Made by a program: the position numbers and the translations under genes. From positions 76,877,556 to 76,941,555 of the forward strand of contig NC_090751.1 in the NCBI RefSeq assembly GCF_036898095.1: a stretch of 64,000 nucleotides of DNA. Reading direction: 5' to 3'. The stretch is from Palaemon carinicauda. Lineage: Eukaryota > Arthropoda > Malacostraca > Decapoda > Palaemonidae. The notes beneath the pieces were generated by a model, which was not told the origin of the DNA, did not search any database, and saw only the letters and a list, made by a program, of their open reading frames with translations. Numbering within the stretch: the stretch's first letter is position 1; the number at the start of each line of letters is the position of its first letter. Positions 47,841 to 60,399 of the stretch are shown here, one piece after another.

Positions 47841-48814
47841 AGTTCGCAGCCCAACGAGGTGCGAGCATCGATCCTTCGAATACTATTTTCCTGGAATCCG
47901 ACAAAAGGGAATCTACTCTCCGACAATATGACTCAGCTGTCAAGAAATTAGCTAAGTTCTTGAGAGATTCCCAGGTTGAGAAAATGACAATGAACCTAAC
48001 TGTGATATTCTTCCGGACCCTCTTCGAATCAGGTCTGGCAGCCAGTACCATTACTACAATTAAGTCAGCCTTGAAAAAGATCTTCCATATTGGTTTTGGC
48101 ATTGATTTAACGGATTCATATTTCTCATCCATTCCGAAAACTTGTGCCAGGCTAAAACTTTCCACTCGCCCTAGTGCAGTTTCCTGGTTTTTAAACGATG
48201 TTCTTAAGCTGGCCTCTGACACTCCAAATTAATCCTGTAACTATATGGCATTATTAAGAAAGTCACTTTTCCTTTTGAACCTCACCTCTGGCTCCAGAAT
48301 CTCGTAATTGTCAGCTTTATCTAGAGACCCAGGTCACATAGAGTTTCTCCCTTCCGGTGAGGTCCTTCTCTCCCCTAACAAAGTGTTCCTGGCTAAAAAT
48401 GAGGATCCCCAGAACAGGTGGTCCCCCTGGAAGATTGTTCCACTTCCTAGGGATCCATCCCTGTGTCCAGTTACCACCCTGAAATCCTACTTAAGTAGAA
48501 CTTCCACTACAACCACAGGGCCCTTATTTATTAGAGAGCACGGAGGAACTATTATCCTTAAAGGAATCAGGCAACAAATTCTTTATTTTATTAAACAAGC
48601 TAATCCTCAATCATTCCCGCATGTCCATGATATTCGAGCTGTGGCTACCTCAATTAATTTTTTCAAACATATGAAATTTGATGAGCTCTCAAAATATACC
48701 GGTTGGAAGTCCCCTAAAGTTTTCAAGCGCCACTACCTAAAACCTTTAGAAGCTCTTAGATTTGCCACAGTAGCTGCGGGGAATGTAGTTCCTCCCGAGG
48801 GTACTGAGTCCTAA
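47760..48814 (+). pseudogene. DIRS-like element 1 tyrosine recombinase
   Basis: Core-binding domain in the frame ending at 48232 (STLRQYDSAVKKLAKFLRD, SGLAASTITTIKSALKKIF). The frame then shifts to the catalytic domain: LTSGSRIS-stop-LSALSRDP (first Arg; TAA in place of the usual Glu codon), CPVTTLKSYLSRTS, HVHDIRAVATSINFF (HDIR at 48626-48637), YTGWKSPKVFKRHYLKPLEA (nucleophilic Tyr at 48734-48736) and a natural stop at 48814. Catalytic R, H, R and Y are all kept. Confidence 0.86.
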
Positions 48815-49238
48815 TCACAAAGTCTTGCTCTGTCCTCTTTCCATCCTGCCTGACTTACCTGTTGTTCCTACCTGTTTTATTTACCATGATGTATTATTTA
48901 TTATTCAATTGATCGATTTCTCGAATTATTTTGCTTTCACTTGTTTTTGAAATCCCAGAGCTGATCTTCCTTTGTTATGTTAATTATTTATATCTATGAT
49001 TGCATGCTTTACTGCATTTTGCTTACCAAGCTGTATTAACATTATTCATACCTGTTGACTTTCCCTTCGGGTTTCATTTTGTTTATGTATCATGTCTAAT
49101 TGTCTCTGTCTTTTACGTGTTGATCTGTTTACGGGTTTCCATGTCCCTCTTTTTTTATATTAAAATTCATCAGCTATATTAATTTTGTGTTATTTCCTCC
49201 AGGTAGTTAGCCTTATTGGGTCCCCATTCTCTGGTACG
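48815..49238 (+). other. DIRS-like element 1 3' non-coding segment
   Basis: About 420 bases between the recombinase stop and the internal complementary region. No gene; T-rich. Confidence 0.5.
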
Positions 49239-49330
49239 ATTTCACTGGCCGACACGGGTCGGAGCCCAGAAAAGGGATTTTGACGAAGGAAAAATCTATT
49301 TCTGGGAGAGAGACCCGTGTCGCCCAGTGA
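49239..49330 (+). repeat. DIRS-like element 1 internal complementary region (~90 bp)
   Basis: 49239-49271 is the reverse complement of the left outer end 37181-37213 (mirrors ACCCATGTCGCCCAGTGAAA with 2 mismatches). 49274-49330 is the reverse complement of the right outer end 49624-49680 (one or two mismatches). Only AA lies between them. This is the joint needed for rolling-circle-like completion of a DIRS circle, the hallmark of this order. Confidence 0.94.
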
Positions 49331-49375
49331 ACCCGCCCATCCCTCTCTAATTGGGCCCCAATCTGGGGTGCTATA

Positions 49376-49680
49376 AGGAGTGACGTCACTGGCGGGGGTT
49401 GGTTAGTAGTAGTACGAGGATGAACGGTGCCTCGCTGTTCGGGGATTTTGACAGGACACATCTAAATGGTGCGAGGCCTCTGGTTGTGATTTATCGCGCC
49501 CCAGTATTATATCGACACCTTATACAGGTGAGCGAGCTGGGTTCAACCTAGCATTCCCATGCAATTTTTTCTCTGGTAATATATAGCAGTTATATACCTT
49601 AGAAATGGTGCTAAAGGAGCATTTCACTGGGCGACACGGGTCTCTCGCCCAGAAATAGATTTTTCCTTCGTCAAAATCCC
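49376..49680 (+). repeat. DIRS-like element 1 right inverted terminal repeat with extension
   Basis: Inverted copy of 37181-37458, then an extra ~25 bases (TAGATTTTTCCTTCGTCAAA ATCCC) not present at the left end. In DIRS-1 the right end is extended in the same way. Confidence 0.94.
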
Positions 49681-49690
49681 TTAAATCAGC

Positions 49691-50400
49691 TCATTGAATA
49701 ATTTTGTCAGATGCAAGTGGTAGTTTTCTCTCAACCACTGCCATTCTAGCTCTAGCAAAAGATATGAAGAGATCATATATAAATAGTTTTGTTGGTGCAA
49801 ATAGGGTAACACTTAGCACACTACCCTGAGGAACTCCTTCCTCCTGGCATTTTCTCTCCAATAGAGTTTCCTCCACTCTTGCTTGAGAAAGTCTATGTGA
49901 AATAAATGACAAAATGAACTATGTTAGCTCTTCTTGAAATCCCAAATTATAAATAGTTTTAAGTATACTATATCTCCAACCAATAATCTGCCTTTTCAAG
50001 GTAAAAAAAAAAAAAAAAGAAAAAAAAAAAAAAAAAAAAGTTACATGGTGTTGTTTGGGACCAAAGGTTTTACAAATAGACGACTCAAGTCGTATCAACA
50101 CATAAGTCGTCGAATGCATCTTTTTTTTTAAAATCCATACTGGATAAGTGATAAAATACCTTTCTTTTTCAGGTACCACATCAGTCTTACATCTTCTCCA
50201 TGATCTTACATAAGCTGGATGTCAATGAAATTGGTTGATAGTTTGCTGCTAAAAATTTATCCTTACCGGGTTTTAAAAAGGTTGAAATAATGGCTAGTTC
50301 CAAAACACTTGGATAACTACGATCATGCCATATTCTGTTAATAATGCTTAAAATAAAAATCTTGGTATTAAGAGGTTCATGTTTTATCATTGCATATAGA
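49691..50400 (-). pseudogene. LINE copy F reverse transcriptase
   Basis: Frame 50187-50390 has STFLKPGKDKFLAANYQPIS and LTSSLCKIMEKM (finger motifs). Motif A is wiped out by a T-rich run on the minus strand (50000-50040); what follows is RYSILKTIYNLGF. Frame 49691-49912 has EGVPQGSVLSVTLFA (motif B) and then LFIYDLFISFARARMAVVER where copy D has FVDD, so the catalytic pair is lost as well. Confidence 0.72.
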
Positions 50401-50974
50401 ATTCCATCAGGATCAGGGTTGCATCATTGCAATTAACAAGTGCAGAATCAAATTCCCTTTCTATAAAAGGATTATTGTAGGATTCTTTGTTTTCTGTTGC
50501 AAAATTTAGCATTTTCTATTGTTCATTGTTTCTGTATTGGTAACCAGGAGCTACTTTACACTTCCTTGATACATTGGAGAAATGATCAACCAATGCATTG
50601 CTAACCTCAGTTGCTCCAGTCACATACTGACCATACACCTTCTACACTGATGGGGGTGAATTTGCCTGATATCTTTTTTACTTTCTACTCCTAATGGAAG
50701 AAACAAAAGACACACAAGACTGGCACCTAGCATCTTTCAAGGCAAAACAGAACTGTGCTCTACATTTCTTGTATATGATTAAATTCTCCTCAGTACGACG
50801 TCTGCACAGCTGAGTTAAAGACCTTCTTGTGGCTCTGGGCAGGGCAGTTAGTTCTGAAGACCACCAGGGGACTGGTCCTCGTTTGAATATCCTTGTTGTT
50901 TTGGGAACGGAATTGACTTCTGCTGTGTGAAGAGCTCCGTTAGGTAAGTCTATGGCATCATCAACACTTTCAAA

Positions 50975-51720
50975 CTATTCCGTATTTCCTTCAATTTCGC
51001 TTAGCTCCCGATATCTATCCCAGTCAGCCTTGTCAAGATTCCATTGTGGCGATCTTTGTAAAGGTGGACCATTGTTGGTCTTAATAATGATTGGTGCATG
51101 ATCACTATTATGCCAATCATCTATTGTTCTCCAATTAAAATTGGGAAGACAGCTAGAGCTTGTAACTGATAGGTCAATGCATGACAAGGTACCTGTCTGA
51201 ACATGAAATTGTGTGGGCTCTACTGTATTAAGGATTCCTAAATCTTCCTTCTCCAAATTTGATGATATAATATTACCTCTTGTTTTCGCCAAAACATCAC
51301 CCCATAAAGGATCTCTACCATTAAGATCTCCTAGTAAGAGAAAAGGTTGTGGAAGATGTTTAATCACCTCTACTATATTATCATACGAGATGTTATCATT
51401 TGGAGGCAAGTAAAGAGAACAGATTGTGTATTTTCTCCCTATATTAATCTGTACAAACACTGCCTGCAGAGGGGTACAGATAGACAAAGATATTTGGGGA
51501 ATATCTCGACGAACGTATATAAGACTTCCCCCATGGCTCCCTGCTCCTTGATCATATGGTGTCCTATAGCTAACATACTCTAGAAGACAAGGGGTATTAG
51601 CATCGAGCTTGCTTTCCTGTAGACCTACAATTATAGGAAGGTGCTTATGTATGAGGAGCTTAAGTTCTTCATATTTTGCCCTTAAACCCTGGCAATTCCA
51701 TTGCAGAATGGAGGATAAAA
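50975..51720 (-). pseudogene. LINE copy F endonuclease (best preserved EN of this family)
   Basis: A 170-residue frame to 51487 with YTICSLYLPPND, LLLGDLNGRDPLWGD (catalytic GDLN kept), SCIDLSVTSSS and SDHAPIIIKTNNGP (Asp/His). The upstream ~75 codons, in other frames, extend to WNCQGLRAKYEELK near 51700. The visible catalytic motifs are as in active APE-type nucleases, but the N-terminal quarter is out of frame. Confidence 0.76.
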
Positions 51721-53190
51721 CTATGGTTTATTTTTTGGAAGACACATTGGATGAAGACTTCCCATTGGCAATCTTTCATATAACACTATTTCCCAGTGGT
51801 ATCTCTAGAGAGGATCTTTTTATATTGGGTTTTGTGTTTGTCTTTTTCTTTGTGTCCTTTTCATTTAATTGTTGAGGTGGATGGCAGACCTCAACTTTAA
51901 TATCTGATTTATTTAAGTTGTCTTCCAGTTGATCAGAAACAACAGCAGACAAGACATAATTTTTATTTGAAGACGTGACTTTAATATTTCTTATGGTAGG
52001 AGACAATTGAGATGGAGGTCTCTCTCTTTCTCTATTAAAATGGTTGTGAGCAATCAGGTTTTTGCACCTTCCCCACTACAGGTTCACCAGGTAAATTGGT
52101 TTGAAGTGGAACCTCCATCAGATCAGGCAAGGACACGGCCTGAGAGAGGTTCGTACTATTGTTTAGAAGAGGAGTAGATGGCTTTTGAATATCTTCAGAT
52201 CTTTAAGTATCTGTTTTGATATTTCTACAATTTCTGGATATAAATTTTAAATAGGACTTTCAACCTCTTGAACTACTTTCATATGTTTCTCCATGTTAGA
52301 AGTGAGGATATAATTTTCGTCTGTATGCTTGGCAAGTTTTTCTTTATAACCATTAAAAAAGGTTGCCCTGGTCTTATCTGCTTTTCAAGAACTCTTTTAC
52401 GAGCCTCTTTAAAAGTAACCCTTTCCATGGTCCAAATTACCTGAATTTCTTTTTCAAAAATAAACTTACTGCAGCTTTTAGATGTAGCTGGCTGTGCTTC
52501 CCCACAATGTATATATGCATTTTGGAATTTCTATGCATACTACATGACTATTTTTTCCACAGTTGGCGCAAACAGCTGGCTTATTATTTAGTTTTCTTTG
52601 AATTTCTGGCTTAAATGGCCGTACATTTGGCAATGATAATATCGCAATGATGAAGGGATGTATGGTTTCACCTTCAGAGATAGCCAACCAGCTTTAATAA
52701 CATTTGGTAATCTGCATTGATCAAATGTTACAAAGTAGCAAGATGAATACGTTGTTCTCCAACTCTCTTTCTCATTCTGACTACTTTTACTACTCCTTGA
52801 CTTTTCAGTTCATCCTCAATTTCTTGTTCCTCTATGTCCAGCAATTCTGGAGCATATATCACACCCCTACTCTGGTTGAAAGTGGGGTGCGAAATGCATT
52901 TGACACTATGACCATCCAATGTTGTCAGTGGTTTTAATCTTTCACCTCATATTGGGGATAGCGTCTATCAAGAGACTTCCATTTCCCTGGGGAAGAATTT
53001 TGGGCTGCCCTCCACATATAGTAACTATTTCCTTGTTGGCTTTAAAAACATTTACACCCTCATTTCTTCCATGTTCAAAAACCAAAATAAAAAACATTCA
53101 TAATTCACGACTTCATAGTGACCAAGTAATACTTTTACTTTTCTATATTTTTCTGTACTGACATCATTTCTCACTCTCTTTCTCTCTTCT
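51720..53190 (-). pseudogene. LINE copy F ORF1
   Basis: Frames include NEGVNVFKANKEIVTICGGQ then PKILPQGNGSLLI near 53050, SRGVIYAPELLDIEEQEIED at 52728-52919, and KPAVCANCGKNSHVVCIEIP at 52478-52687 (a CX2CX4HX4C-type knuckle, intact spacing). A basic, Pro-rich region follows near 52030, and Lys-rich text at 51776-52006. Frameshifts separate every block. Confidence 0.62.
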
Positions 53191-53660
53191 TCTCTAGTGT
53201 TTTCTTATAATCATTCTCTACATAACGTGAATAAGGTTCTAACGTTACAATATTAGAACCAGAGTTGGAGCTGTCTGTACAAAGGTCCATGTTTGCAATT
53301 TCCAGGTCGTCAACAGAGGGGTTGGTTTTCATGGAAAAAGCAAGCCGGGTTATCCACCTCTTATCGGAGGATGTCAGTCTTCCTATCCCATGTGACCCAA
53401 CACGAGAAAAGGCTTCAGCAAGGACCAGTGTCCTCTATTGGAGAGGGTCTGCCTCTCTTTAGATGGGTGTGCACTGGTCAGTGGGGTTAGTTAGCCCCTC
53501 CCACCGGTGACTCCAATGCCTGGCGTCAGCCATTTTTACTTAAAACAGGGGTCTCCCAGAGGATGATGGCGTCTAAATTGGTACAGGTTGAGATGGCATG
53601 CCATCCATCCCACACTGTGCCAAATCCAAAGAAGAAGCCAAAGTACAGTCCCCAACTAAC

Positions 53661-54404
53661 GAACACAATAGGGACCGAGAGTCTGTTCATAAGCTGGATT
53701 GTTCGTAAGTCATTAGTGTTAAATTTTGGTCTAGAGTAAGCGTAACCTAACCCAGGTGTCTACGATTTTCAGCCGTAGAAGTCAACAAATAGCCCCATTT
53801 CATATAAAATAGGTAATTACAAATATTTTACTTTATCATATTACAGTAGTCTGTATAATACTTTAAAGTTTAGTACAGTATGTTGTTTTATTATCCTGTA
53901 CTGCACACTACATAATAGAAACTTGCACAAACAATCGGCCATACATATGCACTGCATTTCTGAATCAGCCGACTTAAAGTAAAATCGTAGTAAATATAGT
54001 GTACTGTACATTTAGTACAGTACTGTACATTAATTCCTTTTTAAATAAATGTACTGAAAGCTATTTTATTGTTCCATTACCCATTTTTTTGCTAGAAACT
54101 TACGTAAACAAGCGGCCATTTGCATTATGTACTGTACTGTAATGTTTACCTTTTCACGCTGATCAAATCAGCTGACTTGTACCGTACTGTATGTAAAGCA
54201 TTGTGCATTTAACTGCTTCATGGTTGTTTTGGTATTGTTAAATGAAATGCAGAAGGTTAGTTTACTGAATTGTTTTATTTTAATTTTGACCGACGGAATC
54301 ATTCTTTGTAGAGTATACGTCACGTATCTTGTGACGTCATGTATTTGGCGGAAACGCGCTGACAAACCGAATGATTTCCTTTCATTATGTTGCCGAGTAA
54401 TCAT
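53661..54404. other. Unassigned AT-rich stretch
   Basis: No gene seen. Contains repeated GTACTGTAC-type palindromes (53990-54030, 54120-54190). A possible one-ended pogo-like terminus is noted among the rejected items. Confidence 0.4.
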
Positions 54405-54412
54405 ATTACAGC

Positions 54413-54768
54413 CAAGGCCAATAGAATAACAGGTCAACCCACGGCCGCTTGAAATTTTTGTCGTTTGCGCATCCGTGGTGTCAACAGGTTCAAAAGAGGT
54501 CCCAGGCTGAACCTATGATCAGTCTTTAATGAGCAGCCCAGGAGGTCAGACATCCATCTCTCTCCGACTCAATCTGTCTCCCAGCCTTGCTCTGTCTCAA
54601 GGTCATATTGGTCCGAAGGCCTACAGAACTATTATTATTATTATTATCATTATTATTATTATCATTATCATTGTAATACTCCTGATATTATTATTGTTGT
54701 TGTTGTTGGTGGTGGTGGCTGTTGTTATTATTATTATTATTATATTTATTTTATATTAATATCAAAAG

Positions 54769-54817
<49 letters not shown>

Positions 54818-55098
54818 TTCATAATAATAAAAATAACAATATAATTAAATGAGATTATGGACAAGCAGTCAGAGAGAGAGACAGAGGAGAGAAAGAAAAT
54901 GTGAAAAAGAGGACACGTGCTCTTCTTCTTTAGATTGCCTGGAGCTTCTCTCCGGACAGGGGCTTTCTATTGCCTTGGGGGCTTTTTGACGGTGCGTCTA
55001 GCCACGTGTCTCAGGTGTCGAACCTGCTGACGTCACATTAATAACGGCCATCCGAGCGAAAGCTGCGCGTGGGTTGACCTGTTATTCTATTGGCCTTG
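54413..55098. mobile_element. Non-autonomous element (MITE) with 31-bp inverted ends, 8-bp target duplication
   Basis: Left end CAAGGCCAATAGAATAACAG GTCAACCCACG (54413-54443) is exactly reverse-complemented at 55068-55098. Flanks ATTACAGC (54405-54412) and ATTATAGC (55099-55106) are 7/8 identical, the length typical of hAT targets. Inside lie (ATT)n and (AAT)n tracts and no transposase. Confidence 0.85.
54630..54820 (+). repeat. (ATT)n / (AAT)n microsatellites
   Basis: Imperfect ATT/GTT tracts at 54630-54745 and a clean (AAT)n at 54772-54816, inside the MITE. Confidence 0.9.
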
Positions 55099-55106
55099 AT
55101 TATAGC

Positions 55107-55377
55107 ATTCCCATAATCGAAACACCGAGTAACGATACCAAGTGTTTTAGTGGTCTGCATCATTAGTTATGAGATTAGTACATCTTACCGTAAAGTTAAG
55201 AAACAAAAAGTCTGATGACGTTATATTTCTTCTGGCGGAAGGCGGGAGGCAAATCAAGTGATTTTTTTCCGATCCGTTACTATTCCCATAATCGAAACAT
55301 CGAATAAGGATATAAAGAATTTTTTAATAATTTTCAAAGAAATATGAAGATTTAACTGCATTAAAAATCAAAATACG

Positions 55378-55464
<87 letters not shown>

Positions 55465-56138
55465 TTGCGCATTCCGTGTATAACTAATAATAAGGTCTAT
55501 CAACGAACTGTATGGAAAATGTGATACCCTATAATATATTGGCGTTGTAATATTCACTATGAAGAGATTTCGAATATCAAGAAAATTATATAAATCAGTG
55601 TTATTCGTACTATATGTGCGCATAATCGTAATACTGCAGCGTCACCTTGAGATCAGCTGATCTCCCAAGCAAAAGTATATCAAAAGTAATTGTTGATTAT
55701 TGAAATGCTCAAGAAATTAAAAAAAATATGAACGTGCTTTAATAAACCACAATTAAACACAATAATGTCTAATGAAATATGAAGGCTTAATATTGAACGA
55801 AAAATTGAATACTGTATGAAGCTTTAGAACTAACTACCCGTATGCGATTGATAGAGCGAGCACACACACACACACAGAGAAAGAGCTACAACGATTTCGC
55901 ATGATACCTAATAATAAGAACTGTAGGGAAACTGATTTTCTGTAACATATTGGCGCTGATATAATATTCATCTTAAAGATATTTCTAATATGTTAAGAAA
56001 TAAAAAAAAATGCCAAAAGTCTGATGACGTTATATTTCTTCTGGCGGAAGAAATAATTGAAACATCGAATAAGGATATAAAGAATTTTTTAATAATTTTC
56101 AAAGAAATATGAAGATTTAACTGCATTAAAAATCAAAA

Positions 56139-56225
<87 letters not shown>
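55107..56225. repeat. Local duplication with two (GA)n tracts
   Basis: About 70 bases starting near GGATATAAAGAATTTTTTAA and ending AAAATCAAAATACG occur identically at 55305-55378 and 56070-56141, and the similarity extends back to GTCTGATGACGTTATATTTC at 55210 and 56017. Each copy is followed by a (GA)n tract (55378-55458, 56141-56222). A ~770-bp tandem duplication explains this. Confidence 0.78.
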
Positions 56226-56226
<1 letters not shown>

Positions 56227-57880
56227 TAAACTTGCGATGAAATCTACGGATGTTTACGAACATGTTTGGACTTCCGTCAATTTGTGTTCGTATCTCCGGA
56301 TGTTCGTAACACGGATGTTCGTATCTTGGGGAGCGTCTATAATCAAACAAGGCAAAGTCGTCAACAAGTTCAAGCCCAAAAGGAAGAGATGGGAGAACAA
56401 AAGAAATAACCAAAACAAAAAGAGAAAGTGCTGACTGATTTAGTTGGATATACAATTGGGCACTGAGGTCCAGTGGGAAAGCAGTTCTCACTGTTCATTA
56501 GGGCCCAGCTGCTAATCCCTAAGCCCCCATCCTCGTCAAGGCTTCAACATTTAAGGGGTAAGGTCCTCATGACATCCCAATGTCATTCATTCATCCTCAT
56601 ACTTTTTCCATCAAATACATTGAAGATGCTGTGATACTCATGGAATTATCACTGTATTACACGGTTATGGACATCTGAAAAACGTTAGTCATTATTTTTC
56701 AAGAGCATCGACCAAAAGATTGGAGAAATCAGTAAGTACCTGTACTTGAGTAGCCTAAGTTAGTTTTTTTTTTCAAGTACAGTAGAGTACATTTATTCCC
56801 TTACATAAGAACAAGATGCATTCCAATATTGGGTTTTAAAGTTTAAAACTTTTCTAACTCACAATCCCTCCCCACACACACTAACTTTTTCTATCATGCA
56901 AGCCTGCATACGTATAAATATTTTACAGCTATTAGCATATTATGAAATTCTTTTAAAAAAGAAGACAAGTGATTTGTACTTGATTTTGCACTTATTAAAA
57001 TTCTTTTTAATTTGCTATTGGCAGGTTCTTATGCAAGGAACTTACTTTAAGTACTGTAGTATATTACCAAAGTATTATATTTACAATATTATAACCCCTT
57101 TAACTCAACTAGTACAATATGTGCTACATGTACTGTGGTACACTTTAGTAAGTACATACTGTACAGTGTGTGTGACAGGCACATTTATTACTGTACATAT
57201 ATAACCTATGTGATTTTTTCCAACTGTAACCAAAATTGTATGAAAAACATGTGTAGGGGGGTGAAATTGAAGAAAGAGATAAATCATGCTAACATATTGT
57301 TGAATGAACAAAAATTACCACATACATATTCAAAATAGCCTATCTGCTATACACAACACAGTGGAAAGAAGAGAATACTTTCCAAAGATTATTCTTGAGG
57401 CTTTTCATACTTATAATGATATCACCTATCAGTACCATTTTCATATGTTTTATTAGTTTTTCACTAGCAACTCTTAGGTTAATTCCTCTATCCAGGGAGG
57501 TAAAATAAAAATAGTCAGTAAAATATATTAGATTTGAAATGTGAAAACATATTCCAATTTCAGGCAGCTTTTAAATATTTTATTTTATTATTGAATTCAC
57601 ATTTTTTAAAACTAATATGGTCTGTAACAAAATGAAAGTAGCAAAAACATTCAAACCATTATAATACTGTAATAAAGTAAGCAGTAAAGAAAATGCATAG
57701 GCCCAGAATAGCCTCAATTTCAGATCCTACTTATATGGCCACAGTTAATATGATGATTAAATCAAATATGAAGATACTGTACAGTAATCTCATGGTTTTG
57801 GAACTAATCATCACATGATTCTATCTAGACACTACCTTATAAAAATATAAAACTTGACAAAACACATGAACCCATCTTAC
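56226..57880. other. Unique-looking intron
   Basis: No gene or repeat supported. AT-rich, no long frames; adjoins the donor of the 107-bp TAB1 exon. Confidence 0.5.
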
Positions 57881-57987
57881 CCCGTATTTTTGAAGCTGGC
57901 AAACCTATTGATGCCAATCTCTCAACTTCATCATGACTACTTGTTGTGTGATCTGATGTTAACTGTTTGACTTTCAACACTCCTAAC
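57881..57987 (-). CDS. TAB1: TAB1-like gene, internal exon (107 bp)
   Basis: On the minus strand an acceptor (CAG at 57990-57988) opens a 107-bp reading frame that ends at a GTAAG donor (57880-57876). It encodes 35 codons in phase 1, including QLTSDHTTSSHDEVERL and ASIGLPASKIR. These resemble the part of animal TAB1 (TAK1-binding protein 1, a catalytically dead PP2C-fold activator of the MAP3K7 kinase in innate-immune and stress signalling) that reads QL..DHTT..DE..RL..GL...KI. The last base, G, joins with GT of the exon at 4615 to make a Gly codon, so the two exons are phase-compatible. The frame is too short to stand out as an ORF. The family call rests on remembered similarity; the exon structure is read directly. 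Upstream exons were not found and are presumably beyond base 64000. Confidence 0.82.
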
Positions 57988-58900
57988 CTGTCATTTGAAT
58001 GGAAAACAGACAATATTAGGGAATTACTAACACATGTTATTTCAAAGGCAAGAAAATCTGAAATATCACTGAAAATTGAGGCTAGGTTAACCTAATTTAC
58101 AATTTTACAGTCCAATTTTAATTTTTCTATTTCATTTTATGTACTCTACCCATATACAGTAATCGTTCCTGTATCTGTATTAATAGCTCCAAAGTCAGTG
58201 GGGATGAGATCAAAGAGCAGATAGGGGCAAGTACGATAGGTTACCTACTCTAATCAATGTGAACACACACAAAGTTAATGCTAATGCATACAATCTATGG
58301 AAATTATAAGGATTTATAATTTGAGTGTATAATAAATATTCTAAGCATTAATTTATACAATTACATAAAAGAAAAGTACTAAAAATTTGATCGTCCATCA
58401 GCACAAGGTCCACTTTCCTAATTCTGTGCAGGGATGGGTAATTACTGCCTCACACTGAAATGTGTTTGCTATGGGAGAGTGAAAAGATTGGAGAGATTAG
58501 TGTAAATTAAGTATATGGCCAATGGTTTGTTATGATCATATGACTTTCTTGAATTATGATAAAATCTTTGATACAAAATTGTATTATTAAATTGAAGGTA
58601 ATGTACACTCAACAATTAAAATAATTGTGAACAAGAAGTTTGCTATCGTTTTACTCCTTAATGAGCTTAAAACCTTAATAAACAATAGTCTATTATTTTA
58701 CTACTTAAATATAATGAATTCAGTACTCCACGCATACTCACCTACCCATCCCCATTTTTAAATATTAATTTTCATGGTAATCTGTTGTTTAACAAATTTG
58801 TAATAATTCCAAAGCAAGTTATACATTAAGGATGTTATCTTTATCTTATTTATAACCCAGTTTTCTATTTATTACTCTAAAAAACCCAAATATTATTATT
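57988..58900. other. Upstream TAB1-like intron, unique part
   Basis: Sequence upstream (minus strand) of the 107-bp exon, with its acceptor. I looked for the preceding TAB1 exon and did not find it. Confidence 0.45.
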
Positions 58901-59545
58901 GATTGATTGATTTACAGTTCTCTGGCATCCTGATATCGAAGGTCATTAACATCATTATGGTTTGTTATAAATTAAGAATAAAAGAATATTCAATTAAAAA
59001 CCATAATAGAGAAAATGTCCATACAAAATTGAAATAGCTTTGAAGGCATGCTTCTGAAATAAATCTAAAAATACCACTAGAGTAGTACAACACATCCTGT
59101 CCAAGAACCTTGGCAACCATGACCTGCCATTCTCACCTTCAACCTTCAAGATATATCAATTTTCTCAAGGGGATAAAAGTAAGCATTCAGTCAACAAATT
59201 CATCACTGTCAAGGGTATAAAGCAGTTGTCGCAAAATGGCTGCTGTTGGCCAGTCATCAAAAACTCGTGTCAACAGAGGGTGATAACAATGAGCATTCTC
59301 CCACTTTCGTGGCATCATGTTATACCTCCAAGAAGATATAGCAATTGTTATTTCTTTCATCTTATTTCCATCTAAACTATCCCAATGCTGCCTCTAATTA
59401 TTATAGAATAAATTTAATGCTAGGTAAAAAATCATTAGAGGATGGGATATCTTCTTGGTAGCAACTCAGCTGCAGCATTCTTTGCCAGTAAATCTGAATT
59501 CTCATATACCGACACACCAATGCCTTCTGGAACCCAGCAAAATAT
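58901..59545 (-). mobile_element. RNase H LINE, copy G, 5'-truncated
   Basis: GATT repeats at 58901-58912 mark the 3' end, then the C-terminal region of the family on the minus strand (MPRKW-type text near 59300, LQLSCYQEDIPSSNDFLPSI at 59401-59480). Cut at 59545 by the DIRS-like element. Confidence 0.7.
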
Positions 59546-59895
59546 GACAAACTTATAACAGAATTTGTATTTTCCCTAACATACAAACCCGAATTCTTTA
59601 CTATAGGAGATATTCTAGCACGAGCTGGAATATACAGCAGAAAAACCTTAACAAGGTCGTTAATGACCGGGCAGGTAGTTACCCAACTGTTAGAGGTGGG
59701 GAAGCACCGGTCGGTAGCTACTGTTTACCTTCAATCGCATTCTAGCGAAGACTTTTCTAGGGGGCGGTGATGGAGGGAAGATTTGTGTAATAAAATTCGG
59801 GTTTGTATGGTAGGAAAAATACAAACTCTGTTATAAGTTTGTCATTTGTTCCTACACTTGATACAAACCCTAATTCTTTAGTATAGGAGACTTAG
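59546..59895. repeat. DIRS-like element 3 terminal repeat and internal complementary region
   Basis: ATGACAAACTTATAACAGAA (59546) is mirrored by TTCTGTTATAAGTTTGTCAT-like sequence at 59826-59845 (one mismatch), and the inversion extends about 40 bases. ACAAACCCGAATTCTTTACT (59583) recurs in direct orientation at 59869 as ACAAACCCTAATTCTTTAGT. One part inverted and one part direct is what an internal complementary region next to a right terminal repeat would show. Confidence 0.6.
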
Positions 59896-60399
59896 TCTTT
59901 AGGCCATAGTGGCCAAGGAGTTCCCTATTCCTAGGGAAGATAGTCCTCAGACTAGACTCTTTTGAAGAAAAAATCTCCCGTTAATCTTCTTTCTTTGTAG
60001 ATCCCCATAATCTCAGCACAACTGAAGGTTTGTAGCTTCATGGAAACAAATATTCCAGGATGAAGTGGGTCAGGAACATTCGACTAGGACCCCTTCATAC
60101 TTAGGGTTCCCCCTACCTTGAAAAGGAAAAACCTCGTGACCACGAGTATAACTTATACCCTGTGAGAGGAATCAGATGAGTTTCATACCTTATTTCCATT
60201 GGCGAGTCCCGCTGAAACTGGCTACAGACTAGGATCCCCAGATGACAGGGAGAAGGAAACAAATTAGATAGATGGATGTCCTTCTTAAAACCTAGTGTAA
60301 CCCAGTATCCTCAGCCAACGGCTACTGTCCCCTGAGAGGGCGTAAGGTAGCTGTAGCACCTGTTGACCTGCCACAATAGGCCCTATAGAAAGGGTGTCT

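Larger units (their letters stand above)
49681..53660 (-). mobile_element. RNase H LINE, copy F, 5' half
   Basis: Continues from 37180. The minus strand carries, from the 5' end: ORF1 (about 53160-51720), EN (51720-50975), linker, RT fingers (50187-50390) and RT motif B (49691-49912). The 5' boundary is approximate; 53250-53660 is probably 5' UTR. Confidence 0.78.

Noticed and set aside
53644..53740. Possible pogo/Tigger-like terminus TACAGTCCCCAACTAACGAA
   Set aside because: It looks like a pogo-type end preceded by TA, but no partner terminus was found within the next few kb.
55324..56491. Minus-strand frames with long Ser-Leu runs
   Set aside because: These are translations of (GA)n tracts within a duplicated non-coding segment.
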